64,000 nucleotides of DNA from JACDAN01 sp963847235 (GTDB taxonomy: Bacteria > Actinomycetota > Thermoleophilia > Gaiellales > Gaiellaceae): assembly GCA_963847235.1 (NCBI GenBank), contig CAWJYU010000001.1, positions 1-64,000 on the forward strand. The letters are read 5' to 3'. Positions within the stretch are counted from its first letter, which is position 1, and the number at the start of each line of letters is the position of its first letter. The position numbers were made by a program, and so were the translations under genes. The notes under the pieces were generated by a model. That model had not been told where the DNA came from. It made no database searches and was given only the letters and a program-made list of their open reading frames with translations. This document shows positions 1 to 7,640 of this stretch, in pieces.

Positions 1-195
1 CGGAGGCTCGCTGACCTGTACCGCCCTCTCGCGCTGGCGCTGCTGCTCGGTGCGGCGGCCGCGCTGGCAATCGGATGGGCACGCCCCGCGCCCTGGCTGC
101 TCGCGGTGCTGCTGGATCTGATCCTGATCGCGATCTGGTGCTTCGCCTTCGCCCGAAACCTGCGGACGACACGGACCGAGCCCGAGCCCGGTTAG
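1..195 (+). CDS. C-terminal end of an integral membrane protein (5' end outside window)
   Basis: The frame is open from the first base to a TAG at 193-195 and gives 64 residues. Two hydrophobic stretches (about residues 9-26 and 32-50) would form two membrane helices, followed by a short polar tail rich in Arg, Thr, Glu and Pro. No start is present because the gene begins upstream of the window. The family cannot be named from this tail. Codon use is typical of the window. The call as the end of a real membrane protein is an inference from the hydrophobic pattern. Confidence 0.5.
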   Translation, partial: RRLADLYRPLALALLLGAAAALAIGWARPAPWLLAVLLDLILIAIWCFAFARNLRTTRTEPEPG

Positions 196-550
196 ACCGC
201 CCGCGGTCGCGGCACGCTCGCTCTGCATACGAAGCCGGAGCGGGCGAGCGCTGCCCAAACGCGCGGCCTCACGAACTCGTCGTCGGTGCTGTCGTCGCGG
301 CGGACTCAGGGCGAGGCTGAGGTAACGCTCTTCTCAATCGCAGCGGTTACCGCAACCGCTTTGAGGATCCGGCCTGCTTCCCAAGCACGGGGTCAGCGGC
401 GGGCGGACTTCGTGGGCAGCAGAAGGGCAGCAAACGCCCGAAATTGACTCTGCGCAATCATGCCCAATTCAGCGCCGAGCACCCACAGACCCGCATGAAT
501 AGAGCGATTGCGCGTCAATCGTCGCCAATCGTTGCTTCAGTGAAACAAGC
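196..550. other. Non-coding stretch before the first tRNA fragment
   Basis: No convincing protein is encoded here; the short open frames have no recognisable sequence. The GC content falls after about 430, with AT-richer text up to 550. The stretch contains a hairpin (342-360) and ends at the tRNA-Asp-like fragment. It is probably the right end of an older inserted element or degenerate intergenic DNA. Confidence 0.4.
342..360 (+). terminator. Hairpin followed by TTT, possible terminator
   Basis: AGCGGTTACCGCAACCGCT is a perfect 7-bp inverted repeat with a 5-base loop, followed directly by TTTG. It lies about 150 bases after the stop of the truncated membrane-protein gene. The T-run is short, so termination is only a suggestion; it could also be a protein-binding palindrome. 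Confidence 0.35.
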
Positions 551-597
551 CTGTCACGCCGGAGGTCGCGGGTTCGAGTCCCGTCGCTCCCGTAAAG
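551..597 (+). other. tRNA-Asp 3'-half fragment (putative attachment site, copy 1)
   Basis: The segment begins with the 7-base anticodon loop CTGTCAC (anticodon GTC, Asp) and continues through the 3' anticodon stem, variable loop, T arm (GCGGGTTCGAGTCCCGT) and acceptor strand GCTCCCG. The matching 5' half (acceptor CGGGAGC and D arm) is absent upstream, and the 5' anticodon stem does not pair properly, so this is not a working tRNA. Sharing that starts at an anticodon loop is typical of tRNA-targeting integrase sites. A close copy lies at 9788-9834, and a shorter one at 13376-13402. Confidence 0.75.
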
Positions 598-599
598 TA

Positions 600-613
600 C
601 CTGCAAATAGGCA
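600..613 (+). repeat. 14-bp direct repeat CCTGCAAATAGGCA, copy 1
   Basis: An exact 14-base match to 690-703, spaced 90 bases apart. It directly follows the tRNA fragment. Related shorter text (TGCAAAT, CTGCAA) occurs near 9730, 9836 and 9939, around the second tRNA fragment. Confidence 0.7.
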
Positions 614-689
614 TTTTACGTTGTCCATCACGTATGCGGTCTTAGGGTTGTGGCCCAATCCCGTGGCCCAGAAGTCTTGAAGAAAAAAG

Positions 690-703
690 CCTGCAAATAG
701 GCA
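690..703 (+). repeat. 14-bp direct repeat CCTGCAAATAGGCA, copy 2, at the edge of the ADH remnant
   Basis: Exact copy of 600-613. The recognisable alcohol dehydrogenase sequence begins immediately after it, so it marks a recombination or insertion junction. Confidence 0.7.
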
Positions 704-993
704 AGCCGGCGACGCTGCATCTCGAGCGCCTCTGGATCAAGGGCGTGACCATCACCACAGGACTCGTCGACACGTCGTCGACGCCGCGCCTGATGAACCT
801 GGTCAGCGCTGGAAAACTCGACCCATTGGTGTTCGTGACGCACCGTTTCCCGCTCGAGGAGGCGGAGCAGGCGTACGACGCCTTCAGCGCTGCGCCGGAG
901 ACCGGCGCCTTCAAAGTCGTGCTCGAAGGTGCCAAGCATCAGCAATTGGTGCCGGGCGGTGCGGCCGCCGGCTGGGGAGAAGACGCTTCCTGA
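701..993 (+). pseudogene. C-terminal remnant of a zinc-type alcohol dehydrogenase
   Basis: The frame from about 700 to the TGA at 991-993 encodes the last ~97 residues of a medium-chain (MDR) alcohol dehydrogenase. Recognisable family text includes LERLWIKGVTITTGLVDTSS, the loop SAGKLDPLVFVTHRF, and the AYDAFSAA...FKVVLEG end typical of these enzymes. The catalytic zinc domain and Rossmann GxGxxG motif are missing. Homology starts abruptly at the second copy of a 14-bp repeat, next to a tRNA fragment. This is a gene cut by an integration or deletion event, so no activity is expected. Confidence 0.8.
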
Positions 994-1062
994 GAGCACG
1001 GCGTGCGCGAGTGCGGCGTGCCGCTGAGGCGCGGCCGCCGTACTCGCGCCCCGCATGAAGCT

Positions 1063-1077
1063 TGCGGATTGTCCGCA
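1063..1077. promoter_or_regulatory. Palindrome TGCGG-N5-CCGCA, site 1
   Basis: TGCGGATTGTCCGCA is a perfect inverted repeat (TGCGGA/TCCGCA around TTG), 57 bases upstream of the ATG at 1135. Two related 15-mers lie upstream of the genes at 1891 and 3448. This is a candidate operator for a dimeric regulator, possibly the NarL-type regulator encoded at 6981-7640 (inference). Confidence 0.5.
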
Positions 1078-1134
1078 GCGACGTTCAGTGCTGGCCACGA
1101 TCCTCCGCAGCAAGTGCCCACCTACTCTCGGACT

Positions 1135-1767
1135 ATGAAGACGACCTACGCCGTCAAGTGGCGCGAACCCGACGGGCAGACCTATCTGGGACGCCTGGCG
1201 CTGGGCGCGCGAACGCTCCGTCTAGATGGGCGCCAGCCAGATGGGCCCGCCGGCAATCGGCAGATCGGCTACGACGAGATCCTGAGTCTCCACGTCGGCA
1301 CTCGCGGCGCCGATCGCCTTGATGGCCAGCCGGCCCTTATCGTCGAGCGGACAGACGGCCGGTACCTCGTCACGAGCGCGGGGATCGGCGCCGGCGTCGT
1401 CCAGGAGCTCGTGGACCGCCTCGCCGGCCTTCGCGGATCCGCGCCACGGCGTTCGACCGTGGTCGTACCCCTGAAAACGGGCGCACTGGACGGCGTGCGT
1501 GAGCTGGTCAGGCGCGGTCCGCCATTCGACCCGGCCGACACGGCGCTCACTCGACACGAGCTCCTGCTGACCGAGCAGGAGGCGATCTTCGTCTTCGAGA
1601 CTCAGTCCGATGAGGGCCTGGCGGCATTGCTGGCCCAGCTCGACATCTGGGCGGCTGCGGTCGCCTGGCGCGACTTCGTCGCCGGCCCGCCCCGCCTGGC
1701 TTCAGTCGCCTACACCTGGGAGCGCCCCGAACCGCGCATTGTCCCCGCCGTCGGCCTCGGCCTCTAG
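1135..1767 (+). CDS. Hypothetical protein, two-part soluble protein
   Basis: 210 residues from the ATG at 1135; an upstream in-frame ATG at 1003 is less likely because the added N-terminus is low-complexity and would run through the palindrome. I do not recognise the family. Residues ~1-105 are beta-rich (YAVKWREPDGQTYLGRLALG onward) and resemble a small PH-like fold in pattern. Residues ~110-200 look like a separate alpha/beta unit ending in a Trp/Ala-rich helix (LDIWAAAVAWRDFV). No signal peptide or membrane helix is seen. A TGCGG-N5-CCGCA palindrome lies upstream. No clear ribosome-binding site precedes the start. Confidence 0.55.
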   Translation: MKTTYAVKWREPDGQTYLGRLALGARTLRLDGRQPDGPAGNRQIGYDEILSLHVGTRGADRLDGQPALIVERTDGRYLVTSAGIGAGVVQELVDRLAGLRGSAPRRSTVVVPLKTGALDGVRELVRRGPPFDPADTALTRHELLLTEQEAIFVFETQSDEGLAALLAQLDIWAAAVAWRDFVAGPPRLASVAYTWERPEPRIVPAVGLGL

Positions 1768-1790
1768 ACGCTTTCCGGTTAACGACAGAC

Positions 1791-1817
1791 CTGCGGAAAA
1801 CCCGCAGCAAGTCTGCG
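1791..1817. promoter_or_regulatory. Palindrome TGCGG-N5-CCGCA, site 2, with conserved 3' extension
   Basis: TGCGGAAAACCCGCA (1792-1806) is followed by GCAAGTCTGCG. Site 3 has nearly the same extension, ACAAAGTCTGCG. The core centre is about 92 bases upstream of the ATG at 1891. The shared extension suggests a composite control element rather than a chance hairpin. Confidence 0.55.
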
Positions 1818-1890
1818 AGCGGCCCCCGATGGGTGGCCACCGTACTCGCCCTACGGTGAAGTCACGAAACACGATGCAAGGAGGCACGAG

Positions 1891-2502
1891 ATGAGAAAGC
1901 CATTCCAGATCGGTGGCGTGATCGCCGGGGTAGTGCTGATCGCATTCGGCATCGCAGCGATCTACATGGGCGTCGACGGCCGCACGACGGTTCGCGACAG
2001 CATCAAGCAGGAGCAGATCGTCTTCGGCGCCGCCGACGACCCCGCGGTTGCGAAGCATGCAGCCCAGTGGGCCGGCGAGCCGGTCACGAACGGGACCCAG
2101 GCACGCGCGTTCGCGCTGGTCATCCGCGAGCACGCCCTCGAGGCCTCCGGTGGCCTGACCTACGCGCAGATGGGACGGTTCGTCTCCGCTGACGACCCGA
2201 AGAACCTGGCCGGAACCAGTGACGAGTCGGCAGCCCTCAAGGACGAGACCGGGAGCCCGGTGTCGAACTCGGCCCGCAACACCTGGGTCACGGCCACGGG
2301 CCTCTCGACCGCGTTGAACATGAGCTACATGGCCGAGCAGATGGCCCTGTTCGGGATCGTCGTCGGAATCGCGCTTCTCCTGGCCGGCATCGGCTTCATC
2401 GTGCTGACACTCGGTGGCGCGCTTCGCGCCCGCGAGGTGGCACCCGAAGCGGCTAAGGCTCCGAGCACGGTCAAGCCGCGACCGGCCGCCGCAATCGGCT
2501 AA
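1891..2502 (+). CDS. Hypothetical membrane protein with two transmembrane helices
   Basis: 203 residues, preceded by a strong ribosome-binding site (AAGGAGG, 6 bases before the ATG). A first helix at ~6-27 (GGVIAGVVLIAFGIAAIYMG) is followed by ~110 polar residues outside the membrane. A second helix at ~151-178 (FGIVVGIALLLAGIGFIVLTL) precedes a short basic, Ala/Pro-rich tail. The extracytoplasmic loop contains Asp- and Thr-rich text and no cysteines, so no cofactor is evident. The architecture is that of a small sensor or assembly factor, but no function can be named. A control palindrome lies upstream and a terminator hairpin downstream, so it is probably transcribed alone. Confidence 0.7.
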   Translation: MRKPFQIGGVIAGVVLIAFGIAAIYMGVDGRTTVRDSIKQEQIVFGAADDPAVAKHAAQWAGEPVTNGTQARAFALVIREHALEASGGLTYAQMGRFVSADDPKNLAGTSDESAALKDETGSPVSNSARNTWVTATGLSTALNMSYMAEQMALFGIVVGIALLLAGIGFIVLTLGGALRAREVAPEAAKAPSTVKPRPAAAIG

Positions 2503-2522
2503 AGCACTTCTCGTGTCCCGAC

Positions 2523-2548
2523 CCGAGGGCGGCTCCGGCCGCCCTCGG
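2523..2548 (+). terminator. GC-rich hairpin terminator
   Basis: An 11-bp perfect stem (CCGAGGGCGGC / GCCGCCCTCGG) with a TCCG loop begins 21 bases after the stop at 2502 and is followed by CGTTTG. Stem strength and placement between two same-strand genes fit an intrinsic terminator, though the T-tract is weak. Confidence 0.65.
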
Positions 2549-2571
2549 CGTTTGCTAGGACGAGTTGAGTG

Positions 2572-3318
2572 ATGACCGCCGAGGCGAGCGCAACGGTCGT
2601 CGTAGTCGCGGCGCTGGTCACGGCTCTGGCGACAGGGCTCGGCGCAGCGCCATTCCTCTTTGTATCGCGTCTCGCACGCTCCGCTATCGGAGTCGCCGAT
2701 GCACTCGCGGCTGGGTTCATGATCGCGGCAAGCTGCCTCTTGTTTTACGAAGGCGCTGGCGCCGACGGGCTGCTAACGGTGGCGGGGATCGTTGTCGGCG
2801 TCATGTTTGTCGCTATCGCCTCGCGGCTGATCGCAGCGCGACCCAACGCTCACTTTGCGGTCCTAGTCGGCGCCGATGCCCGCAAGGCGATGCTGCTCGT
2901 CGGCGTAATGACAGTGCATTCCTTTGCCGAGGGCGTCGGCGTCGGCGTCTCGTTCGGCGGCGGCGAGTCGCTTGGCCTCGTCACGGCGCTCGCCATCGCA
3001 ATCCACAACATCCCCGAGGGCCTTGCGATCTGCCTCGTCCTGGTTCCGGCCGGCGTGCGCGTTCTCCATGCCGCTGGGTGGAGCGTCTTCTCGAGTCTGC
3101 CGCAGCCACTGGTCGCTCTCCCGGCGTTCGCTTTCGTCGCGTTCTTCGACGGACTCGTCCCGCTCGGTCTCGGCTTCGCAGGCGGCGCGATGATCTGGAT
3201 GGTCGTCGCCCAGGTGATCCCTGACGCCCTGCGAGCGAGCTCGAGACGGGCGGTGGCCGGGGCGCTTGTCGGCTCGACGGCGGCGATGCTCGCCTTTGAA
3301 GCGCTGCTTCTCGCCTGA
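2572..3318 (+). CDS. ZIP-family divalent metal transporter
   Basis: 248 residues from ATG 2572 (a GTG lies directly before it). About eight membrane helices are visible. The two metal-binding signatures of the ZIP family are present in the central helices: HSFAEG (116-121) and HNIPEG (145-150), with an Asp-rich turn (FFDG) further on. ZIP proteins import Zn, Fe or Mn into the cytoplasm; the ion cannot be told from sequence. The usual His-rich cytosolic loop is missing, and the N-terminal helices are short, as in the GufA/ZupT type. It follows a hairpin terminator and may have its own promoter. Its next neighbour is a copper-protein gene, which supports a metal-handling island. Confidence 0.88.
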   Translation: MTAEASATVVVVAALVTALATGLGAAPFLFVSRLARSAIGVADALAAGFMIAASCLLFYEGAGADGLLTVAGIVVGVMFVAIASRLIAARPNAHFAVLVGADARKAMLLVGVMTVHSFAEGVGVGVSFGGGESLGLVTALAIAIHNIPEGLAICLVLVPAGVRVLHAAGWSVFSSLPQPLVALPAFAFVAFFDGLVPLGLGFAGGAMIWMVVAQVIPDALRASSRRAVAGALVGSTAAMLAFEALLLA

Positions 3319-3325
3319 GTGCAGG

Positions 3326-3355
3326 GTTGCGGGAAACCCGCAACAAAGTCTGCGG
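3326..3355. promoter_or_regulatory. Palindrome TGCGG-N5-CCGCA, site 3
   Basis: GTTGCGGGAAACCCGCAAC (3326-3344) is a perfect 8-bp inverted repeat around AAA, followed by AAAGTCTGCGG. It lies about 110 bases upstream of the cupredoxin gene. It shares both core and extension with site 2. Confidence 0.6.
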
Positions 3356-3447
3356 CCATGTGCTGATCGGTCTGCGGTCGGCCCAGGGGGCTGAAACACG
3401 TTCCGCGTCACCTTGGATCAGACCTCGAAATCGAAGGAGAAACCACA

Positions 3448-4323
3448 ATGGCCTCATATTCCACCCCCCAGTACCACGCCCCTCGCGCTCCCGAGACCAA
3501 CCTGGGCGCCTTTTGGATGGTGGCGACGGTGCTGCTCGGCTTGATGGTGGCCGTCGTCGGGTTCCTTCGCGCTCCTCATGTGGGCAGACTCGCGCGAATC
3601 CCGCGACGCCGCCGCGGCGACACCCCCGGCCGTTGAAGCCCACGCCGACCACAACACGGCGCTGCCGCTGGCGAGCTTCGCCGGCGTCGTGCCGCAGAAC
3701 GCGACCGAGCTCGCCGCGGCGCACAAGGCGACCGACGCCGCGCTTCCGCCCGTCCCCGCGGGTGACCTCGTCAAGGTGCAGATGACGCTCAAGGACATGA
3801 CCGTCGAGATCGCGCCGGGCGTGAGGTACAACACCTGGGCCTTCGACGGCCACGGCGCTCCCGGTCCTCTATCGTCCATGTCCGTGAGGGGCAGACGGTC
3901 GAGATGACGCTGAAGAACGGCGGCGCCATCCCCCATTCGGCCCGCGCGATGATGCCGGACTGGACGACCCTCTACGGCTACGCCAACCAGCACGTCAACC
4001 ACCCGCTGACGGCCAAGCCGGGTGACACGACCCGCTTCTACGTCGTTGCCGCCGGCCCGACGCTCGACACGAACTTCCACGTTGTCGGCGGGATGCTCGA
4101 CCGCGCCTGGGTCAACGCCGACCTGACCAACCCGCCGCAGAACGGCGTCCAGACGGTCGCCGTCCCGGCGGGCGGAGCCGGCGTCTTCGACGTCAAGCTC
4201 GACAAGGAGGGTCTCTATCCCTTCGTCAGCCACGCGTTCGCACACGTCGACCTCGGCCAGGTGGGCTTGCTCAAGGTCGGCACCCGACGGGGACGATGTC
4301 GCACTAGCGCATGGCGGTTTTGA
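3448..4323 (+). pseudogene. Membrane-anchored copper-nitrite-reductase-like cupredoxin protein, frameshifted
   Basis: Three successive frames join into one protein of ~290 residues: frame 1 from ATG 3448 (RBS GAAGGAG), a shift near 3565, and a return near 3868. The N-terminus has one membrane helix (FWMVATVLLGLMVAVVGF) leading to a periplasmic linker. Two cupredoxin domains follow. The first has VHVREGQTVEMTLKN and PHSAR. The second has FHVVGGMLDRAW and a C-terminal SHAFAHVDLGQVGLLKVG, as in the second domain of NirK-type multicopper proteins. The His residues in these motifs are likely copper ligands. The two shifts cancel, so the gene may be intact in the organism. The stop context is also uncertain: another frame ends at 4305-4307. 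Nitrite reduction is possible, not shown. Confidence 0.65.
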
Positions 4324-6980
4324 CGAACGCCATCGTCGAGGAGGACACTGCCGTCGACGTCATCCTGCGCGACGGCAGCACGCTCCGCCTGCGCCCGCCG
4401 GCCCGGGACGACGGGGACGCTCTCGTTCGCTTCTTCGCCGAGCTTTCCGACCAGAGCCTCTATCGGCGTTTTCACGGCCATCCGTCCGTCGACGCTGATC
4501 TCGTTGCACCAGACCTCGAGCCTGACTGGGTGGAGCGTGGCGCGCTGCTCGGGGCCGTCGCCACGGACGAGGGCGAGAACGTCGTGACCCTCGCCAGCTA
4601 CGTGCTATTGCGCGACCGGGAGGTAGCCGAGGTCGCCTTCGCGGTCGCCGACGGCTACCAGGGACGCGGCATCGGCCCGCGTCTGCTCGAGCAACTCGCA
4701 GCGCGAGCCGCCAAGCGAGGCATAACCCGTTTCGTCGCCGAGGTCATCGCGGACAACGAGCCGATGCTGCGCGTCTTCTCCGAGGCCGGCTTCAGCCTGT
4801 CGAGGACGCTCTCGGGCGGAGTCGTCGAAGTCACGTTCCCGATCGCGAGGACCGCCGCCTACGCGGCACGCATTGCGGCGCGCGACCACACCGCTGTCGC
4901 CGCTTCACTCAGGCGATTCTTCGAGCCGCGATCGGTGGCCGTCTTCGGTGCGTCGCCCCGTCGCGGCACGATCGGGGGCGAGCTCTTCCGCAACATCATC
5001 GCGGGCGATTTCAGCGGTGCCGCCTACCCGATCAACCGCAGCGGGGAATCGGTCGCCGGCGTTCGCGGCTACCGGTCGATCGACGACATCGCTGACGCGG
5101 TCGACCTGGGGGTCATCTGCGTTCCAGCGGCGGCCGCGCTCGAGGCGGCGGAGTCGGCGCTGCGGAAAGGAGTGCGCGCGCTGATGGTCATTTCGGCCGG
5201 CTTTGCCGAGATCGGCCCCGAGGGAGCCGAACGGCAACGTCAGCTGCTCGCCCTCGTCCGCGCTCACGGCGCTCGCCTGATCGGGCCGAACTGCCTCGGC
5301 ATCGCATCCGCGTCGACGCGCCTGAACGCGACGTTCGCGTCGCGTCAGGCGGCGGCCGGGAACATCGGGTTCTCGTCCCAAAGCGGTGCGCTCGGCCTGG
5401 CCATGCTCGAAGCCGCCGAGTCACGCGGCCTCGGACTGTCCGCGTTCGTCTCGATCGGCAACAAGGCCGACGTCTCCTCGAACGACCTGCTCGAGTGGTG
5501 GGAGGACGACCCGCTGACCGAGGTCGTGTTGCTCTACGTCGAGTCGTTCGGCAACCCGCGCAAGTTCGCCGAGGTCGCGCGCCGCGTCGCGCGCAGCAAG
5601 CCGATCCTCGCCGTCAAGAGCGGGACGACGGCGAGCGGTGCTCGCGCCGCCAGCTCGCACACAGCGGCGCTGGCCGGCTCAGAGACGGCAGTCGATGCGC
5701 TCTTCCACCAGGCCGGGGTCATTCGGGCAGGCTCGCTCGAGGAGCTCGTCGACGTCGCCACGCTGCTGTCAACGCAGCCGGCGCCGCGCGGCCGCGGTGT
5801 CGCGGTGCTGACGAATGCCGGAGGACTCGGGATCATGTGCGCGGACGCCTGCGAGGCGGCAGGCCTCGCGTTGCCGCCTCTCGCCGAAGAGACCCGTGAA
5901 CGACTTCATGCCCTCCTGCCGGCTGAAGCGAGTCTCGCGAACCCGGTCGACATGCTCGGCTCGGCGACGGCAGGTCTGTACGAGGCCGTGTTGCCGCTGA
6001 TCCTCGCGGATCCTGGAGTCGACGCCGTGATCGTCCTGTTCGTGCCGGCAGTGAGCGCAACGGCGGATGAGGTCGCGGGCGCTGTCGCCCTTACCGGGGC
6101 AGGGGACAAGCCGGTACTCGCTGTCGTCATGAGCTCCGAGGGGATCCCGGCCGTTTTGCGCGCCGCGCCGCATGCTGCCGCTGCCTTCGTCTACCCCGAG
6201 TCGGCCGCTCGCGCTCTGGGTCGTGCCGCCGAGCGAGCGGACTGGCTGCGCCGGCCGCTCGGCTCCGTGCCCGAGCTGGACGTCGACCGCATCGCGGCCG
6301 CGGCTGTCATCGAGCGGGCACTAGCCGATCGAGACGATGTCTGGCTCGAGCCGGCCGACGTCCGCGCCCTCCTGCTTGCCTACCGGATCCCGCTCGTCGG
6401 CGAGGCGGTAGCGCACTCAACCGAGGATGCGATCGGAGCCGCCACCGCCTTCGGCTACCCCGTCGTCGTGAAGACCGCCGCCGCCGGCGTCCATAAAAGC
6501 GAGGGCGGCGGAATCGCGCTCGACCTCGGCGACGCCGCTGCCGTCCGCGAGGCGGCCGACCGGATCGGCGCGCCGGTGATCGTCCAGCCGATGATCGGAG
6601 CCGGCGCCGAGCTCCTGGCCGGCCTCGTCCAGGATCCCGTCTTCGGCCCACTGGTCGCGTTCGGCCCGGGCGGCGTCTTCGCCGAGCTGATCGGCGATGC
6701 CGCCTTCCGCATCGCTCCAATCACCGACGTGGAGGCCGAGGAGCTGGTCACAACCGGAAAAGCCGGAAAGCTCGTCAAGGGCTTTCGCGGCGCACCGGCG
6801 GCCGACGTCGCTTCTCTCGTCGATCTGGTCTGCCGGCTGTCGCGCCTCGGCGAGGACCTGCCCGCCGTCGCCGAACTCGATCTCAACCCCGTACTCGCCC
6901 TTCCGGATCGGTGCGTCGCGGTCGACGCGCGCATACGTGTGCAACGGCCCGAGAGCCGGTCGCGCCCGAAGAGCTGGTAG
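4311..6980 (+). CDS. GNAT acetyltransferase fused to NDP-forming acyl-CoA synthetase (Pat-like)
   Basis: 889 residues. The N-terminal ~185 form a GNAT acetyltransferase, with the acetyl-CoA loop seen as GYQGRGIGPRLLEQL. Next comes an ADP-forming acyl-CoA synthetase: CoA-binding Rossmann domain (VAVFGASPRRGTIGG), CoA-ligase domains, and a C-terminal ATP-grasp domain (~690-880). The GNAT-first order matches the Pat protein acetyltransferases of Streptomyces and is the reverse of enteric Pat. The family phosphohistidine region SSHTAALAG is intact (His ~450), so the synthetase half could be catalytic. Likely roles are lysine acetylation of metabolic enzymes and/or acyl-CoA/acyl-phosphate conversion. 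The start overlaps the end of the cupredoxin gene, suggesting co-transcription. It ends directly against the convergent regulator gene. Confidence 0.88.
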   Translation: MAVLTNAIVEEDTAVDVILRDGSTLRLRPPARDDGDALVRFFAELSDQSLYRRFHGHPSVDADLVAPDLEPDWVERGALLGAVATDEGENVVTLASYVLLRDREVAEVAFAVADGYQGRGIGPRLLEQLAARAAKRGITRFVAEVIADNEPMLRVFSEAGFSLSRTLSGGVVEVTFPIARTAAYAARIAARDHTAVAASLRRFFEPRSVAVFGASPRRGTIGGELFRNIIAGDFSGAAYPINRSGESVAGVRGYRSIDDIADAVDLGVICVPAAAALEAAESALRKGVRALMVISAGFAEIGPEGAERQRQLLALVRAHGARLIGPNCLGIASASTRLNATFASRQAAAGNIGFSSQSGALGLAMLEAAESRGLGLSAFVSIGNKADVSSNDLLEWWEDDPLTEVVLLYVESFGNPRKFAEVARRVARSKPILAVKSGTTASGARAASSHTAALAGSETAVDALFHQAGVIRAGSLEELVDVATLLSTQPAPRGRGVAVLTNAGGLGIMCADACEAAGLALPPLAEETRERLHALLPAEASLANPVDMLGSATAGLYEAVLPLILADPGVDAVIVLFVPAVSATADEVAGAVALTGAGDKPVLAVVMSSEGIPAVLRAAPHAAAAFVYPESAARALGRAAERADWLRRPLGSVPELDVDRIAAAAVIERALADRDDVWLEPADVRALLLAYRIPLVGEAVAHSTEDAIGAATAFGYPVVVKTAAAGVHKSEGGGIALDLGDAAAVREAADRIGAPVIVQPMIGAGAELLAGLVQDPVFGPLVAFGPGGVFAELIGDAAFRIAPITDVEAEELVTTGKAGKLVKGFRGAPAADVASLVDLVCRLSRLGEDLPAVAELDLNPVLALPDRCVAVDARIRVQRPESRSRPKSW

Positions 6981-7640
6981 TCAGTCGTCCTGGTCGATCT
7001 CGAGCAGCCCTTGCTCGAGTGCGTGGCGGACGAGCTCGGCGCGGGTGCTGAGGCGCAGCTTCTGCATGATGTGAGCCCGGTGGGTCTCGGCGGTGCGTAC
7101 CGAGATGAAGAGCTGCTCGGAGATTTCCTGGTTCGTGTGGCCGAGCGCGAGTAGGCGGAGCACGTCGCGCTCTCGGTCGGACAGGGGATCTTGTTCGGCG
7201 CGCTCCCGCTCTTCGGCCTCTGCCTCGACCATCCGGGCGCCGAGGGTGGGGTGAACGTAGCGGCCGCCACCGGCCACCTCGCGCACGGCGGCAATGAGGT
7301 CGGTGTCGGCGGCCTCCTTGAGGATGTAGCCGGAGGCGCCGGCGGCGAAGGCCTGGCGGACGTAGTTCGGGTCGTCCTGCATCGAGAGGATCAAGACCTT
7401 CGCCTCTGGGGCGTCGTGGAGAACGTCGGGAGTGGCCTCGATGCCGCTCTTTCCCGGCATCACGACGTCCATCAGGATCACGTCCGGCTTCTGCGCACGC
7501 GTTTCGAACACGGCGTGCGTAGCGTCGCCGGCTTCGCCGACGACCACGATCCCGGCTTGGGACTCGAGCACCTTGCGCAGCCCGCTTCTGACGACGGGAT
7601 GGTCGTCGACGATCAGGACGCGGATTGTCGTGTCGCTCAT
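6981..7640 (-). CDS. NarL/LuxR-family response regulator (DosR/DevR-like)
   Basis: 219 residues. The receiver domain (~7-122) has the acidic pair DD at 12-13, phospho-acceptor Asp58 in ILMDVVMPG, and the Lys of YILKEA. The C-terminal LuxR helix-turn-helix begins at ~152 (LSDRERDVLRLLALGHTNQE) and has the usual recognition helix text VRTAETHRAHI. Its start overlaps the stop of the kinase by 4 bases, so the two form one operon transcribed kinase first. By its partner's GAF-GAF-kinase architecture it belongs with DosR/DevR-type regulators. The three TGCGG-N5-CCGCA palindromes in the neighbouring genes are candidate targets (inference). Confidence 0.9.
   Translation of the reverse strand: MSDTTIRVLIVDDHPVVRSGLRKVLESQAGIVVVGEAGDATHAVFETRAQKPDVILMDVVMPGKSGIEATPDVLHDAPEAKVLILSMQDDPNYVRQAFAAGASGYILKEAADTDLIAAVREVAGGGRYVHPTLGARMVEAEAEERERAEQDPLSDRERDVLRLLALGHTNQEISEQLFISVRTAETHRAHIMQKLRLSTRAELVRHALEQGLLEIDQDD

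Noticed and set aside
541..600. Functional tRNA-Asp gene
   Set aside because: The 5' acceptor strand CGGGAGC and the D arm are absent, and the 5' anticodon stem does not pair; only the 3' half is present. The same holds at 9788 and 13376.
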